Part shown: one piece after another, positions 24,500-32,154 of the stretch
How positions within the stretch are numbered: position 1 is the first letter of the stretch
Layout: each line of letters starts with the position of its first letter
Source: a virus
DNA length: 64,000 nucleotides
IMG/VR virus record: IMGVR_UViG_3300020160_001428
Coordinates: 1-64,000 of that record
Strand: one strand, 5' to 3'
The notes under the pieces: generated by a model
The model's input: only the letters and a program-made list of their open reading frames with translations
What the model was told of the DNA's origin: nothing
The model's database searches: none
Made by a program: the position numbers and the translations under genes

Positions 24500-24921
24500 T
24501 GTGTTGTCGGAAGCTCTATGATCTTTTGTATATGTATACTTTTTGGAACTTGGGTTATATGCACACTTTTTTCTAAATCAACACCTAGCACACTATCGTT
24601 GATAATACACATATAATACAGTCTTGATTGACTTTTGTCAATGCCTACTTTGAATACAGGTTGCCAATCTATAAACCGATCAGTTAATTGTAACGTGTAT
24701 ACAATGGCTAATGTTCGAGTGTATTCACAATAGGCATTCTCTTCAATCATCTGCCAAGGGCCAGGCCAGGTGGCGAGATCATACGGATCTATGTTGCGAC
24801 TAGTTTCGGGAGCTTGGTTCCAAAAGTCTATTGCAGACTGTATTGGATTAGGGTCGTTAGATAATGCTACTCTAAAGTCGTGCCATGCTCTGAGACGATC
24901 TTCAAACTTTTTATCAAACAT
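24496..24921 (-). CDS. Hypothetical protein, 141 aa
   Basis: Not recognised. Starts MFDKKFEDRLRAWHDFRVAL, Trp-rich in the first half (FWNQAPE, ATWPGPWQMIEE), then strand-like segments (VFKVGIDKSQSRLYYMCII). Soluble, no signal. It follows the tail spike gene by 3 bp, so it may be a tail-spike chaperone or accessory. Confidence 0.65.
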   Translation of the reverse strand: MFDKKFEDRLRAWHDFRVALSNDPNPIQSAIDFWNQAPETSRNIDPYDLATWPGPWQMIEENAYCEYTRTLAIVYTLQLTDRFIDWQPVFKVGIDKSQSRLYYMCIINDSVLGVDLEKSVHITQVPKSIHIQKIIELPTTH

Positions 24922-24924
24922 TGG

Positions 24925-26613
24925 TTAACTTAATATTTCGTACCAATAATTAATATAACCAGATTCAATACCTGTACTGTTTGAATATTTTATATAAACA
25001 GTTTCTGCATTGCCGTCTCCAACTGTTGCAGGCAATACTGGCTGGTCTTGTAGTGTTGCAGTAAATGATAGACTTTCAAATCTTGCAGGATTACCTGTGA
25101 TATCATACTCGTCAGTTAGTTTTACAGCATTATTAAATTTGTCAACAGTGATGTATAGTGTACCTTGACGTACTACCATAGTACTCTGACTACGATAGAT
25201 ATAGTGCAAATTAATTCTTGAACTAACGTTGCCTGGTAAACGAGCAAACGTACTGTTAATTGCACTGGCTTGGACTAACACCTGTAAATTGTATTTGTGA
25301 TTACTATGAGCTACACCACTAATTTCGCTAATGTATCTATAATCACGGAATCCTGTTTTGTTAGTTAATTCTTCACTACGTTGGAAATAATCGTTATCAC
25401 TAACGTTACTTCCTTGTCCAAAATGTATTACGCTATATGCGGCTGTTGAACTATTGCCGCCATCGTTGCCTACTTTAAAGTATTTGTTACCTTGTGATAG
25501 GTTATTTCTTCCGGCAACAATATTAATCCCATGTTCGTTAATTAAATCAAAGCGTGAATTTAAAAACGAATTGCTTCGTGGACCTTCTTGTTGGCCAGGT
25601 GCGTATTGATCGATAGATTGACCAAACAGTACGCCTTGACCTAAATTATAAAATAAACAATTGTCAAAAGTATTTGATATAATGTCAAAGGTACTGTTAA
25701 CGGCATAGCTGGCATTAACAAAATCACAATTGATAAACATATTATCTTTACTAGTGATTACTCCGCTAGTTGCACGTAACTGAACACATGAATCTGCTTC
25801 AACTTTAGTACTGTCTATTAGATCAAATGAGCTTTGAAATTTAACATTGTTAAAATTTGAATCTGTTGTAGAATCTAAAATCATAACAGGAGCCAGTGAC
25901 TGCGTACTTCTCAATGTCATGCCGCTAACTTCTATAAATTTTGGTTGGTTTGAATTGGTCATGTTAACTAGAGTAACATATCCCACAACACCAACAGTTG
26001 GACTACCAACTGTTTGAAATACAGGGGCATTGGCAGTTTGCACAATAACTGTTTTATCCTTGCCCGCGCCTCTTAATACAGCAAATGGAGGAACTTTTAT
26101 ACTTGCACTAATTTTGTAAATCCCGGGCTCGATGTTTATTATAATTCTATTTGATTCAGAAACATGCTCACCTGCTGGAACACCTTTAATGTACAGCTCA
26201 TCAATTGCACGTTGCAAAGCCGCAGTATCGTCATTGGTAAATGTGTATATATCTGTTGATACATTATAAGAGCCGCCACCAATTGCTCCAAAACTTCTAG
26301 TGCTAACTGTGTCATCTAGACGCTGTTGGAATGTACGTTGAACAGGAGTACCAGCAGTGGGACCTGTTTGAATAGTTCCTAGTGTACGTTTGTACTCATA
26401 CTGTAATGCTAGGTCAAGAATGTTATCATGCTCAGTAAGAATCTTAGTATTGCCTACATAGGGCGATCCTTCTTGTATTGATCCGTTACCGATGAACAGT
26501 TCTTGACTATCGATAGCCCAGCCCATCTCTCCGCTGGCTAACTGCGGAACACTTGTTCCTGAATTTTTACGCCCTCTTCGGACTTGTACGCGACTTATTT
26601 GGACTACGGCCAT
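24925..26613 (-). CDS. Tail spike with pectate-lyase-like beta-helix
   Basis: A 562-residue protein. The N-terminal VQISRVQVRRGRKN, then LASGEMGWAIDSQELFIGNG matches the virion-attachment motif shared by other fibre proteins here. Residues ~100-480 form a right-handed beta-helix of the pectate lyase 3 type (FTNDDTAALQRAIDELYIKG, NRIIINIEPGIYKISASIKV, VLRGAGKDKTVI). The C-terminal ~80 residues are a separate beta domain. It probably binds or degrades host surface polysaccharide. The ATG at 26613 has GGAG 8 nt upstream. Confidence 0.85.
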   Translation of the reverse strand: MAVVQISRVQVRRGRKNSGTSVPQLASGEMGWAIDSQELFIGNGSIQEGSPYVGNTKILTEHDNILDLALQYEYKRTLGTIQTGPTAGTPVQRTFQQRLDDTVSTRSFGAIGGGSYNVSTDIYTFTNDDTAALQRAIDELYIKGVPAGEHVSESNRIIINIEPGIYKISASIKVPPFAVLRGAGKDKTVIVQTANAPVFQTVGSPTVGVVGYVTLVNMTNSNQPKFIEVSGMTLRSTQSLAPVMILDSTTDSNFNNVKFQSSFDLIDSTKVEADSCVQLRATSGVITSKDNMFINCDFVNASYAVNSTFDIISNTFDNCLFYNLGQGVLFGQSIDQYAPGQQEGPRSNSFLNSRFDLINEHGINIVAGRNNLSQGNKYFKVGNDGGNSSTAAYSVIHFGQGSNVSDNDYFQRSEELTNKTGFRDYRYISEISGVAHSNHKYNLQVLVQASAINSTFARLPGNVSSRINLHYIYRSQSTMVVRQGTLYITVDKFNNAVKLTDEYDITGNPARFESLSFTATLQDQPVLPATVGDGNAETVYIKYSNSTGIESGYINYWYEILS

Positions 26614-26633
26614 TGTAAACACTCCATTATAGA

Positions 26634-26642
26634 GTATTTATG
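26634..26642 (-). promoter_or_regulatory. Late promoter box before the tail spike
   Basis: Minus-strand CATAAATAC, followed by CTCTATAATGGAG counted from the core end, then the spike ATG. It is nearly the same extended element as at 6630. Confidence 0.55.
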
Positions 26643-26646
26643 CCAT

Positions 26647-27363
26647 TTATGCTAGGCGATAGTACTCTGATACCCGTGTACACCAGCGTTCTGTCCAATA
26701 ATCAAAATCTGCAGATTCTAGAATAAACTCCTGATATTGCGGATCCGACCAAACTCCGGGTGTAATTTCTTCTGGCTTAACGCACATTAAAATAACACCT
26801 TTACGTATGTTAGTTCCGTGTACTTCGTTATGAGCCATGGCATATGCAGTTAACTGAATAAAGTAGTCGTCAATAAACTCACGCTTTTTAGGCTTGTTAG
26901 TTTGTTTAAAGTCTAGAATACTTTGCTCACCTTTGTGTATGCCCACGCAGTCTGTAGTGCCTGCATACAGTTCCGGAAAATATAAAGGTACTTCACTGCC
27001 CCATACTTCGTCAACATGAATCATGCCTTCTGCAATAACCTTCTTGGCCATTACTAGGCTTTGTTGTGCATAGGGATTAGTTACTGTGTCTTTTAAAGTT
27101 TCACCTTTAATATAGTTTTCCAAGTAGGTGTGCATCCTAGTACCACGATTAGCCGCTTCAGTGGTAATCTGTTGCGCCTTAGCTTCACCTACAGCTTTAC
27201 GCCAGTTTGCTAGTGCAATACGGCTTTCTGCTGGTTTTGTTTTGTCTAGGATTGTGGTTACTGACGGAACCTTGTGTCCATCGGGCGTTGCATATAAACG
27301 CTTGCCCGATGATTCATCTCTAGTCAGTTTGGTATAGGTATATCGTTCTTGTAATAATGTCAT
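26647..27363 (-). CDS. PD-(D/E)XK nuclease (RecB-like)
   Basis: A 238-residue protein. Starts with a tandem KVPSVTTILDKTKP motif. The catalytic core is GTTDCVGIHKGEQSILDFKQ (Asp and D-x-K) followed by a helix with Q-L-T-A-Y as in RecB/Cas4-type nucleases. N-terminal RGTRMHTYLENYIKG carries the upstream His/Glu. It is likely a DNA exonuclease in replication or recombination. It starts 5 nt after the -10 of a sigma70 promoter. Confidence 0.83.
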   Translation of the reverse strand: MTLLQERYTYTKLTRDESSGKRLYATPDGHKVPSVTTILDKTKPAESRIALANWRKAVGEAKAQQITTEAANRGTRMHTYLENYIKGETLKDTVTNPYAQQSLVMAKKVIAEGMIHVDEVWGSEVPLYFPELYAGTTDCVGIHKGEQSILDFKQTNKPKKREFIDDYFIQLTAYAMAHNEVHGTNIRKGVILMCVKPEEITPGVWSDPQYQEFILESADFDYWTERWCTRVSEYYRLA

Positions 27364-27368
27364 ATGCT

Positions 27369-27397
27369 ATAATAACATCTAGAACTAAGGGTGTCAA
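27369..27397 (-). promoter_or_regulatory. Sigma70 promoter before the nuclease gene
   Basis: TTGACA (27392-27397), 17-bp spacer, TATTAT (27369-27374), then AGCAT and the ATG at 27363. The -35 contains the TGA stop of the gene upstream, and the transcript may be leaderless. Confidence 0.7.
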
Positions 27398-27612
27398 CCC
27401 CTGGCTTTCCTCAAAGCGTGTTTTGCCATTTGACTTACACCCGAACCATCTAACTTAGCATCACTTGGTGCTGTGTCAGTTTTGGTTACTTTGGTTTTTA
27501 GTTCTACACCGTTTTGGTCAAAGCGTTGAGTAAGGCCTTGTGTAAGTGGATCGCTATCATAGGCCTGTTTGAATGAGTCATATGTAAACTCTTCATCGCC
27601 AACATTTTGCAT
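27394..27612 (-). CDS. C-terminal phage domain, probably made by -1 frameshift from 27717-28607
   Basis: The first ATG gives 72 residues, but the same frame is open upstream to 27720 with protein-like sequence (VTEEVNQLNLVLKQLIGRAD, then RPAVLTWDEVNRYMQ) and no ATG, GTG or TTG start. The segment, with TWDEVN, FTYDSFKQAYDSDP and a basic VSQMAKHALRKARG tail, resembles the conserved C-terminal domain of small phage proteins. I infer that it is translated after a -1 slip on A-AAA-AAG at the end of the preceding gene, giving a ~404-residue product. Initiation at 27612 remains possible. Confidence 0.6.
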   Translation of the reverse strand: MQNVGDEEFTYDSFKQAYDSDPLTQGLTQRFDQNGVELKTKVTKTDTAPSDAKLDGSGVSQMAKHALRKARG

Positions 27613-27642
27613 GTAACGATTTACCTCATCCCAGGTAAGAAC

Positions 27643-27672
27643 GGCAGGGCGACCTTTTTGATCTGCCCTGCC
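27643..27672 (-). repeat. 8-bp hairpin inside the frameshifted domain
   Basis: GGCAGGGC and GCCCTGCC pair perfectly around 14 nt, 47 nt after the slippery site. The distance is long for a frameshift stimulator, but it is GC-rich in an AT-rich region. Confidence 0.4.
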
Positions 27673-27716
27673 GATGAGTTGCTTTAATACTAGATTAAGT
27701 TGATTAACTTCTTCTG

Positions 27717-28607
27717 TTACTTTTTTTTTGGTGCTAGTAAGGTTGCTAGTTTGCGACCATACTCTCGGCTTTCACGTGTCATACGACCAGCGGCTTCTTC
27801 ACCACCTGCGGCTGTTGCATCTGCGGCAAACTCATCAGTTGGTTCGTCGCCCATTCCTTCGCCTGGCATAGCATCGTCTGGATTAGACATGTCTTCTTCG
27901 CCGCCGACTTCCATGCCTGGTTCTGCACCCATCATGTCGCCACCGTTTTCACCTGTTAGTAAGCCTACGCTTTGTGTAAGTGCCTGGCGTGATGATTCTA
28001 GTGCTGTGTAGATTGTGGCCAGTGAAGGTTTCACCACTGACTCAAATTCCATGGCTAAATCAGATCCCATTTCGTCTCTTATAGAGTCTACTAGTTCTAA
28101 CATTGCTTCGGCCTGCATATTTGCTGTGTCTTCCATCCAGCCTGTAATGCGGTCAACCATGTCGCGAGCGGCCATGATTAATTCGGCTTTTTCTTCTTCG
28201 CCTTCTGTGATTACATCTTCTTTTAAGCCTGCCATTTTGGCACGGATCTCTGCCTTCTCTTGTAGCTCTTGAGGAATATCTTCAAATGCGATTAGGCCTT
28301 CTTCTACTTTGGCTAGTACTAATGATTCCATTTGTGTTAGCTGTGGAGCACTTGCTTCACGCTCTTCAATGGCTGTGTTTAGTACATCTAAGAACATTTT
28401 ATTCTTAGTAAAGTTTTCGTTGTTGATAACTGCATCATAGTTAGATGCACTTTCAAACTGACTAACTTTTGTTCGTAGCTTGTTGCGGGCGTCGAGCATT
28501 TGCTCTAGCGTAAAGCTGTCTAAGTTTAGCTTCTGGCCAAACATCTGAGCCGCGCTTTCATTCAAAGCCTTTGCTGTAGGTTTTTGGTGAAATTCTGTAA
28601 TTCGCAT
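27717..28607 (-). CDS. Phage virion-type protein, 296 aa (frameshift donor)
   Basis: Starts MRITEFHQKPTAKALNE, an N-terminal style shared with other phage genes. The middle has LTLEQMLDARNKLRTK-like helices (SFTLEQMLDARNKLRTKVSQ) and DRITGWMEDTANMQAEAMLE. A Gly/Met/Glu-rich acidic linker (~220-270) follows, with the end LATLLAPKKK. The last codons form a run of nine A then G just before TAA, a textbook -1 slippery sequence. A scaffold or virion role is inferred from similar genes in T4-like phages. No enzyme motif. Confidence 0.78.
   Translation of the reverse strand: MRITEFHQKPTAKALNESAAQMFGQKLNLDSFTLEQMLDARNKLRTKVSQFESASNYDAVINNENFTKNKMFLDVLNTAIEEREASAPQLTQMESLVLAKVEEGLIAFEDIPQELQEKAEIRAKMAGLKEDVITEGEEEKAELIMAARDMVDRITGWMEDTANMQAEAMLELVDSIRDEMGSDLAMEFESVVKPSLATIYTALESSRQALTQSVGLLTGENGGDMMGAEPGMEVGGEEDMSNPDDAMPGEGMGDEPTDEFAADATAAGGEEAAGRMTRESREYGRKLATLLAPKKK
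27720..27726 (-). promoter_or_regulatory. Slippery heptamer A-AAA-AAG (programmed -1 frameshift site)
   Basis: The donor frame reads CCA AAA AAA AAG TAA. Slipping back one base reads AAA AAA GTA ACA GAA and continues 108 codons to 27394. One extra A in the run would also fuse the frames, so a homopolymer sequencing error must be excluded. Confidence 0.6.
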
Positions 28608-28637
28608 ATTAGTTCTTCCTAAATGGTATTGTTAAGT

Positions 28638-28646
28638 TTATTTATC
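28638..28646 (-). promoter_or_regulatory. Late promoter box before 27717-28607
   Basis: Minus-strand GATAAATAA, 32 nt before the ATG. The TAA stop of the upstream gene (28642-28644) is inside the box. Confidence 0.45.
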
Positions 28647-29067
28647 TCAGCGATGCATAGAAGATGCCGTCTATTCGGCTCTTGGCATCCTTGACTTGCT
28701 CTGTGACTAGTTCCCAGCGCCAAAGTGCTGTGTCTTTAGTAACATAATCTTTGCTTACTTTCATGGTGTTTTTGTAAAATACTGAATCCATATAGTTTTT
28801 TTGAAAACGTTTATCTTCTTTTTCAATGTCATCAATTCGGGTAGACCACTTCTTATCGTGCAGTTTTGCTATGGCAAATGCTGATACTTTTAAGTAGGTT
28901 GTTGCTATTAGTATTTTACGGGGCATTTGGAATACATTCCACATGTCATCAGGACCTCTGACGATCATGTAGTTTTTATATTTGGTAGATCGGGCATTGA
29001 TGGGAACAAACATGCCACTTCTCACAGCCATGTCATATATCTGTGCTTCTAACTTTTCTGAGTCCAT
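28642..29067 (-). CDS. Phage protein, 141 aa
   Basis: Not recognised. Starts MDSEKLEAQIYDMAVRSGMF at 29067, just past the stop of the upstream gene. It contains YKNYMIVRGPDDMWNVFQMP, LKVSAFAIAKLHDKKW and a C-terminal DAKSRIDGIFYASLR. A compact alpha/beta protein without signal or catalytic motif. Part of a five-gene set of small phage proteins (27.4-30.3 kb). Confidence 0.7.
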   Translation of the reverse strand: MDSEKLEAQIYDMAVRSGMFVPINARSTKYKNYMIVRGPDDMWNVFQMPRKILIATTYLKVSAFAIAKLHDKKWSTRIDDIEKEDKRFQKNYMDSVFYKNTMKVSKDYVTKDTALWRWELVTEQVKDAKSRIDGIFYASLR

Positions 29068-29071
29068 TATT

Positions 29072-29275
29072 TTATGTGTTTGGGTAGATATAGGTTTCAT
29101 TATTGTTGCCCTGTACTTTAATTACAAGACTTTTCCTGATTAGGCTCTCGATTATGAAACGCTCGTGTTCTTCAAATGTTTTCATAGACACTAACCCCTT
29201 GAGAGTTTCTAGGATAGCACGTTCTTCGCGGCTAGTCCAAGTATCAAGGCTTCTAACAAGTTCGTTTAGTTTCAT
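29072..29275 (-). CDS. Small phage protein, 67 aa
   Basis: Begins MKLNELVRSLDTWTSREERA, helical, then a short beta tail (LVIKVQGNNNETYIYPN). The shape resembles a winged-helix turn, but no DNA-binding motif can be assigned. TAATG overlap with the gene above. Confidence 0.68.
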   Translation of the reverse strand: MKLNELVRSLDTWTSREERAILETLKGLVSMKTFEEHERFIIESLIRKSLVIKVQGNNNETYIYPNT

Positions 29276-29619
29276 TATAGTTGTGTTAGTTGTCTGCGTA
29301 GATCAGTTAACTGTTTAGTTACAGCGGTAATCTGATCTTGAATAGCTTTACGCTGTTCTAGGCGTTGCTTTTGTTGTTGTGCCATCATAGCACTTTGTAT
29401 TTTTGGGTCATTAGATGTTGCTGGCATAGCCGCTGCCATACCCGCGGCAGTTTGTAAAGCGCCTGTTCCTGCTTTACCTATTGCGCCGCCTACAGCTTGA
29501 GCACCTTTTGCCAGTGCGCCGCCTACCGCAGAGCCTACTCTTGCCGCTCCGGCGGCAACTGCTGGCAGAAACTCATTTAGTTGTTTATCATCTTCGTTTA
29601 CTATGTCTTGTAATCTCAT
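29275..29619 (-). CDS. Gly/Ala-rich phage protein, 114 aa
   Basis: Starts MRLQDIVNEDDKQLNEFLPA. A Gly/Ala-rich amphipathic stretch (ARVGSAVGGALAKGAQAVGG) follows, then a charged coiled coil (RKAIQDQITAVTKQLTDLRR). Such stretches in phage proteins are often virion-internal or membrane-active. It overlaps the nucleotidyltransferase gene by 4 bp. Confidence 0.68.
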   Translation of the reverse strand: MRLQDIVNEDDKQLNEFLPAVAAGAARVGSAVGGALAKGAQAVGGAIGKAGTGALQTAAGMAAAMPATSNDPKIQSAMMAQQQKQRLEQRKAIQDQITAVTKQLTDLRRQLTQL

Positions 29620-30338
29620 TGTCTGCCCTCAATACTTAAATCTTTATCTACGATGTTATTCATATGATCCTGTAGTCTTTCAATCCATTTTTTGTTACGT
29701 AGCATTTTGTATACTAGATTCTCTGTGCTAAACTCACTTGCGGCACTTTCTAATCCTGACTTACGCATACGTTTGATGTCATCCCACATGTGTTTAGCAA
29801 TGTCATGATCATCTTGTTTTAAGACTAACTTTACTCTATCTCTGTAGTTAGTGTATTTACGCTGTACGTCTTCACTGTCTACGTCTATATCGGTTCGTTC
29901 TGCTTGTGATACCCACTCGTCATTTAATACACTATAGATTCCTACGCTGTGATGATCTTGTCCCACATCTTGTGCATATAGTTCTACAGGTATATCCCTA
30001 ACTGTAATGTCATGTCGAGCATTGTAGTCATTCTTCTTGGCATCGAGCAACTGCTTGTATTCTTCAGTATCAGGCACTTGCACTATAATGTGTAGATCTA
30101 TATCACTGTGACTTGTATAGCTATAAGCCGCATTACTACCACTGATAGTAATGTCAACTACATCTAGTTCAACGCCAATGAACTCTTCAAAGTGTTTGGC
30201 TATCTTAAGTAGGCCTTGTCTAATCTCTGGAATCAGTTGTTGGTTGGCAAATAGTTTGGGATTTAGTTCGTCGTGAAACTGCACAGCATGGTCAATGCTG
30301 AACTCGCGTACAATATCAGTAAACTCTTTTATAAGCAT
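29616..30338 (-). CDS. Nucleotidyltransferase-fold protein, 240 aa
   Basis: ITISGSNAAYSYTSHSDIDL carries the hG-S and D-x-D motifs of the pol-beta-type nucleotidyltransferase superfamily (residues ~64-83). The rest is helical and charged. The start MLIKEFTDIVREFSIDH is typical of phage proteins. The acceptor is unknown; relatives modify RNA, nucleotides or proteins. ATG lies 4 nt after a late box core, without a Shine-Dalgarno. Confidence 0.78.
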   Translation of the reverse strand: MLIKEFTDIVREFSIDHAVQFHDELNPKLFANQQLIPEIRQGLLKIAKHFEEFIGVELDVVDITISGSNAAYSYTSHSDIDLHIIVQVPDTEEYKQLLDAKKNDYNARHDITVRDIPVELYAQDVGQDHHSVGIYSVLNDEWVSQAERTDIDVDSEDVQRKYTNYRDRVKLVLKQDDHDIAKHMWDDIKRMRKSGLESAASEFSTENLVYKMLRNKKWIERLQDHMNNIVDKDLSIEGRQ

Positions 30339-30341
30339 ACT

Positions 30342-30350
30342 GTATTTAGC
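30342..30350 (-). promoter_or_regulatory. Late promoter box abutting the nucleotidyltransferase start
   Basis: Minus-strand GCTAAATAC with only CAGT between the core and ATG. A leaderless transcript is predicted if this is a promoter. Confidence 0.4.
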
Positions 30351-30373
30351 GTGTTAAAAGGCCTGCGGAGTTT

Positions 30374-30802
30374 TTAAAGTCCTAGGAACTTTAGGACGTG
30401 TGGAAAACTAGTTGCGTTTAACCATCCAGTACCTGCGGCAAATGCCAGTGCTACCATAGCATACATTGTGTATTTGTTTTTGAGCTTTTCTATTTCGCCA
30501 ATACGTCCTGCAAGTTTGCTGTGTGCTTCTTGATCTTCTGCGTGTAGCTTATCTGCATGTTCAAAATACTTGCCGCTGTTGGCACGATATTCTTCCTGCA
30601 TTTTTTCTAGTTTGTCTGCTAGTAGGTCGCGTGTGTTGTCTAGACAGTCGTGCATTTCCTTAACATCTGCTTTAAGGTCGCTGATCTGTTCTTTGATCGA
30701 TTCTACTTTAGTTTCAACTATGCCTACTCGCTCGGGTAATGCTGATAGTTGAGATACTGCTTCTGTATCTACTCGCGGTTTTTTTGCTGTTGCTGTGGCC
30801 AT
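30374..30802 (-). CDS. Coiled-coil protein with C-terminal membrane anchor, 142 aa
   Basis: A long heptad-rich coiled coil (~18-110: RVGIVETKVESIKEQISDLK and EKMQEEYRANSGKYFEH), then one membrane span (YTMYAMVALAFAAGTGWL). This architecture resembles phage spanin- or inner-membrane-associated coiled coils. Function unknown. Confidence 0.7.
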   Translation of the reverse strand: MATATAKKPRVDTEAVSQLSALPERVGIVETKVESIKEQISDLKADVKEMHDCLDNTRDLLADKLEKMQEEYRANSGKYFEHADKLHAEDQEAHSKLAGRIGEIEKLKNKYTMYAMVALAFAAGTGWLNATSFPHVLKFLGL

Positions 30803-30891
30803 CTTAGGCTCGTCTCCAATAAGTTAAGTTCGCTCAGAACTGTGTATATTACTGTGGCCTAGTGATGTGTGATTGATAGTTGCCTATGCTA

Positions 30892-30900
30892 GTATTTAGT
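30892..30900 (-). promoter_or_regulatory. Late-like box upstream of the coiled-coil gene
   Basis: Minus-strand ACTAAATAC, 90 nt before the ATG at 30802 and directly after the stop of the gene above. The leader is long, so support is weaker. Confidence 0.3.
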
Positions 30901-31316
30901 CATTCCAAGTAAACTATGGTGTTTCGGTATTGACCGGCTTGTGTGTCAAACATAGAGATAGCCAGTTCTGCAGTTTCTGTTAGGCCCACTATCATAGGTA
31001 CAAAATGTAAGTCTTCAACTAGCAGGCCTTCTTCACGGCCTAATGCATCTGTAAAGCCGCCGTCGTATTCTATTTCAAAGTTGAAAGTCCATACTCTGTG
31101 AGTATTCTTATAGGCATGGCCAAACTGATAGTCTTTTAGATTAACTTCATCTACTTGTGGACTAAGTCTATATAACGGATTGACACGTAGTCCTATTACC
31201 TGCAATAACATTTGAAAGTTTTGTTGCTGTTGCCACTCAAGCTCGCGTCCAGGTTCTTTTCTGTATTGTTTGGTTTCAGTGACGTCAAGTAATGTTAGTA
31301 TAGAGAATCTTTGCAT
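30900..31316 (-). CDS. Hypothetical phage protein, 138 aa
   Basis: Starts MQRFSILTLLDVTETKQYRK; includes LEWQQQQNFQMLLQVIGLR and HRVWTFNFEIEYDGG; ends QYRNTIVYLE. Beta-rich; no recognised family. The pattern resembles small T4-like structural proteins. Late box core 5 nt before the ATG, no Shine-Dalgarno. Confidence 0.68.
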   Translation of the reverse strand: MQRFSILTLLDVTETKQYRKEPGRELEWQQQQNFQMLLQVIGLRVNPLYRLSPQVDEVNLKDYQFGHAYKNTHRVWTFNFEIEYDGGFTDALGREEGLLVEDLHFVPMIVGLTETAELAISMFDTQAGQYRNTIVYLE

Positions 31317-31320
31317 GACA

Positions 31321-31329
31321 GTATTTAAC
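31321..31329 (-). promoter_or_regulatory. Late promoter box abutting 30900-31316
   Basis: Minus-strand GTTAAATAC, CTGTC from the core end, then ATG. The third case of a late box almost touching a start codon. Confidence 0.4.
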
Positions 31330-31334
31330 AGTCG

Positions 31335-31362
31335 TAAAAAAGCCCACTATAAAAGTGGGCTT
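31335..31362 (-). terminator. Rho-independent terminator after 31389-31739
   Basis: AAGCCCACT and AGTGGGCTT pair around 5 nt and lead into TTTTTT on the minus strand. Confidence 0.88.
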
Positions 31363-31388
31363 AGTCTTCCCATCCCAGGGTAAGTCGA

Positions 31389-31739
31389 TTATAGAGCTGG
31401 TGCAAATACTGCAATGATATCGATAGTTGGTGTACCTGTTAGGGCTTCAACTGTACCATCTGTAAAGTCACCTGTGCCTTGCAAGCGTAGGAATACAACG
31501 TCTGTAGTTCCGCTAACAAAAGCTGAACCGTCTGCTGTACCAAAACCTGCTACTGTAAAAGCAGAGTCACCAGTACCGCCAGCACCGTGTGCTGTAGTAA
31601 AATAATCAACATAAGCATTAAGCTCTGTGTGAGTCATGTTTGTCTTGCTGATTTTAACGATAAGTGTACGACCTGCGTCACTTGTTGCATTGCTAAACTT
31701 TTTCCAGTTTACAATGTTTGCTGAGTCCATTTGTGCCAT
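31389..31739 (-). CDS. Small beta-rich, probably abundant virion protein, 116 aa
   Basis: Not recognised. Starts MAQMDSANIVNWKKFSNATS, then a basic strand (LIVKISKTNM) and Gly/Thr/Ala-rich beta sequence (GAGGTGDSAFTVAGFGTADG). It is alone between its own late box, a leader hairpin, a strong GAGGAG ribosome site and a strong terminator. That layout is typical of a highly expressed late structural gene such as a head decoration protein. Confidence 0.72.
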   Translation of the reverse strand: MAQMDSANIVNWKKFSNATSDAGRTLIVKISKTNMTHTELNAYVDYFTTAHGAGGTGDSAFTVAGFGTADGSAFVSGTTDVVFLRLQGTGDFTDGTVEALTGTPTIDIIAVFAPAL

Positions 31740-31759
31740 AATATTATCTCCTCGTTTAT

Positions 31760-31782
31760 GGTTTTTAGACCACCCTCTGTGG
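31760..31782 (-). promoter_or_regulatory. Leader hairpin before 31389-31739
   Basis: In the leader, GACCAC and GTGGTC pair around AGAGG, between the late box and the GAGGAG site. It may stabilise the message. Confidence 0.4.
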
Positions 31783-31793
31783 TCCTTGTAATA

Positions 31794-31801
31794 TTATTTA
31801 G
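31794..31801 (-). promoter_or_regulatory. Late promoter box before 31389-31739
   Basis: Minus-strand CTAAATAA, 55 nt upstream of the ATG. Confidence 0.45.
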
Positions 31802-31814
31802 CCAAAGACTAAAA

Positions 31815-32084
31815 TTATTCTTCTAATGGGGGAGTTTTACGGCTTTCTTGTATTTTGAGTACGCCACGCTTAAACTTACGTGCATCTGCTGTACGGATAG
31901 CATTTAGGAAACGGCGCTCTAGTTCGGCGCTTTCTTCTTCGTTAAACTGCTGTTTAATCAAAGCCATAAGATTGATTGCGCTCTCTATGATATTGGCACC
32001 ACGGTTTTCTATCAATAGCTCAGTGTTACGGCTATTGCCTAAACTATTGAGTTCCTCTAAGATAGAGCGTGTTCTTCTTTTCAT
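31815..32084 (-). CDS. Small phage protein, 89 aa
   Basis: Starts MKRRTRSILEELNSLGNSRN at 32084 with AGGAAA upstream; a longer frame from 32132 would start within the promoter region. It has NIIESAINLMALIKQQFNEE and EESAELERRFLNAIRTADAR, all helical, charged, then a basic tail. It reads like a conserved small regulatory or packaging protein of T4-like phages. Both a sigma70 promoter and a late box precede it. Confidence 0.72.
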   Translation of the reverse strand: MKRRTRSILEELNSLGNSRNTELLIENRGANIIESAINLMALIKQQFNEEESAELERRFLNAIRTADARKFKRGVLKIQESRKTPPLEE

Positions 32085-32103
32085 ATTAGTGTTTCCTGTA
32101 GTA

Positions 32104-32111
32104 TTATTTAC
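32104..32111 (-). promoter_or_regulatory. Late-type box before 31815-32084
   Basis: Minus-strand GTAAATAA, ~20 nt from the ATG at 32084, just downstream of the sigma70 -10. The gene may be read both early and late. Confidence 0.4.
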
Positions 32112-32120
32112 CCTAAGTGT

Positions 32121-32149
32121 ATTATACAACATAGTTTGGTTAAAGTCAA
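32121..32149 (-). promoter_or_regulatory. Sigma70 promoter, minus strand
   Basis: TTGACT (32144-32149), 17-bp spacer, TATAAT (32121-32126), reading toward 31815-32084. Divergent from the promoter at 32155. Confidence 0.75.
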
Positions 32150-32154
32150 ATCTG

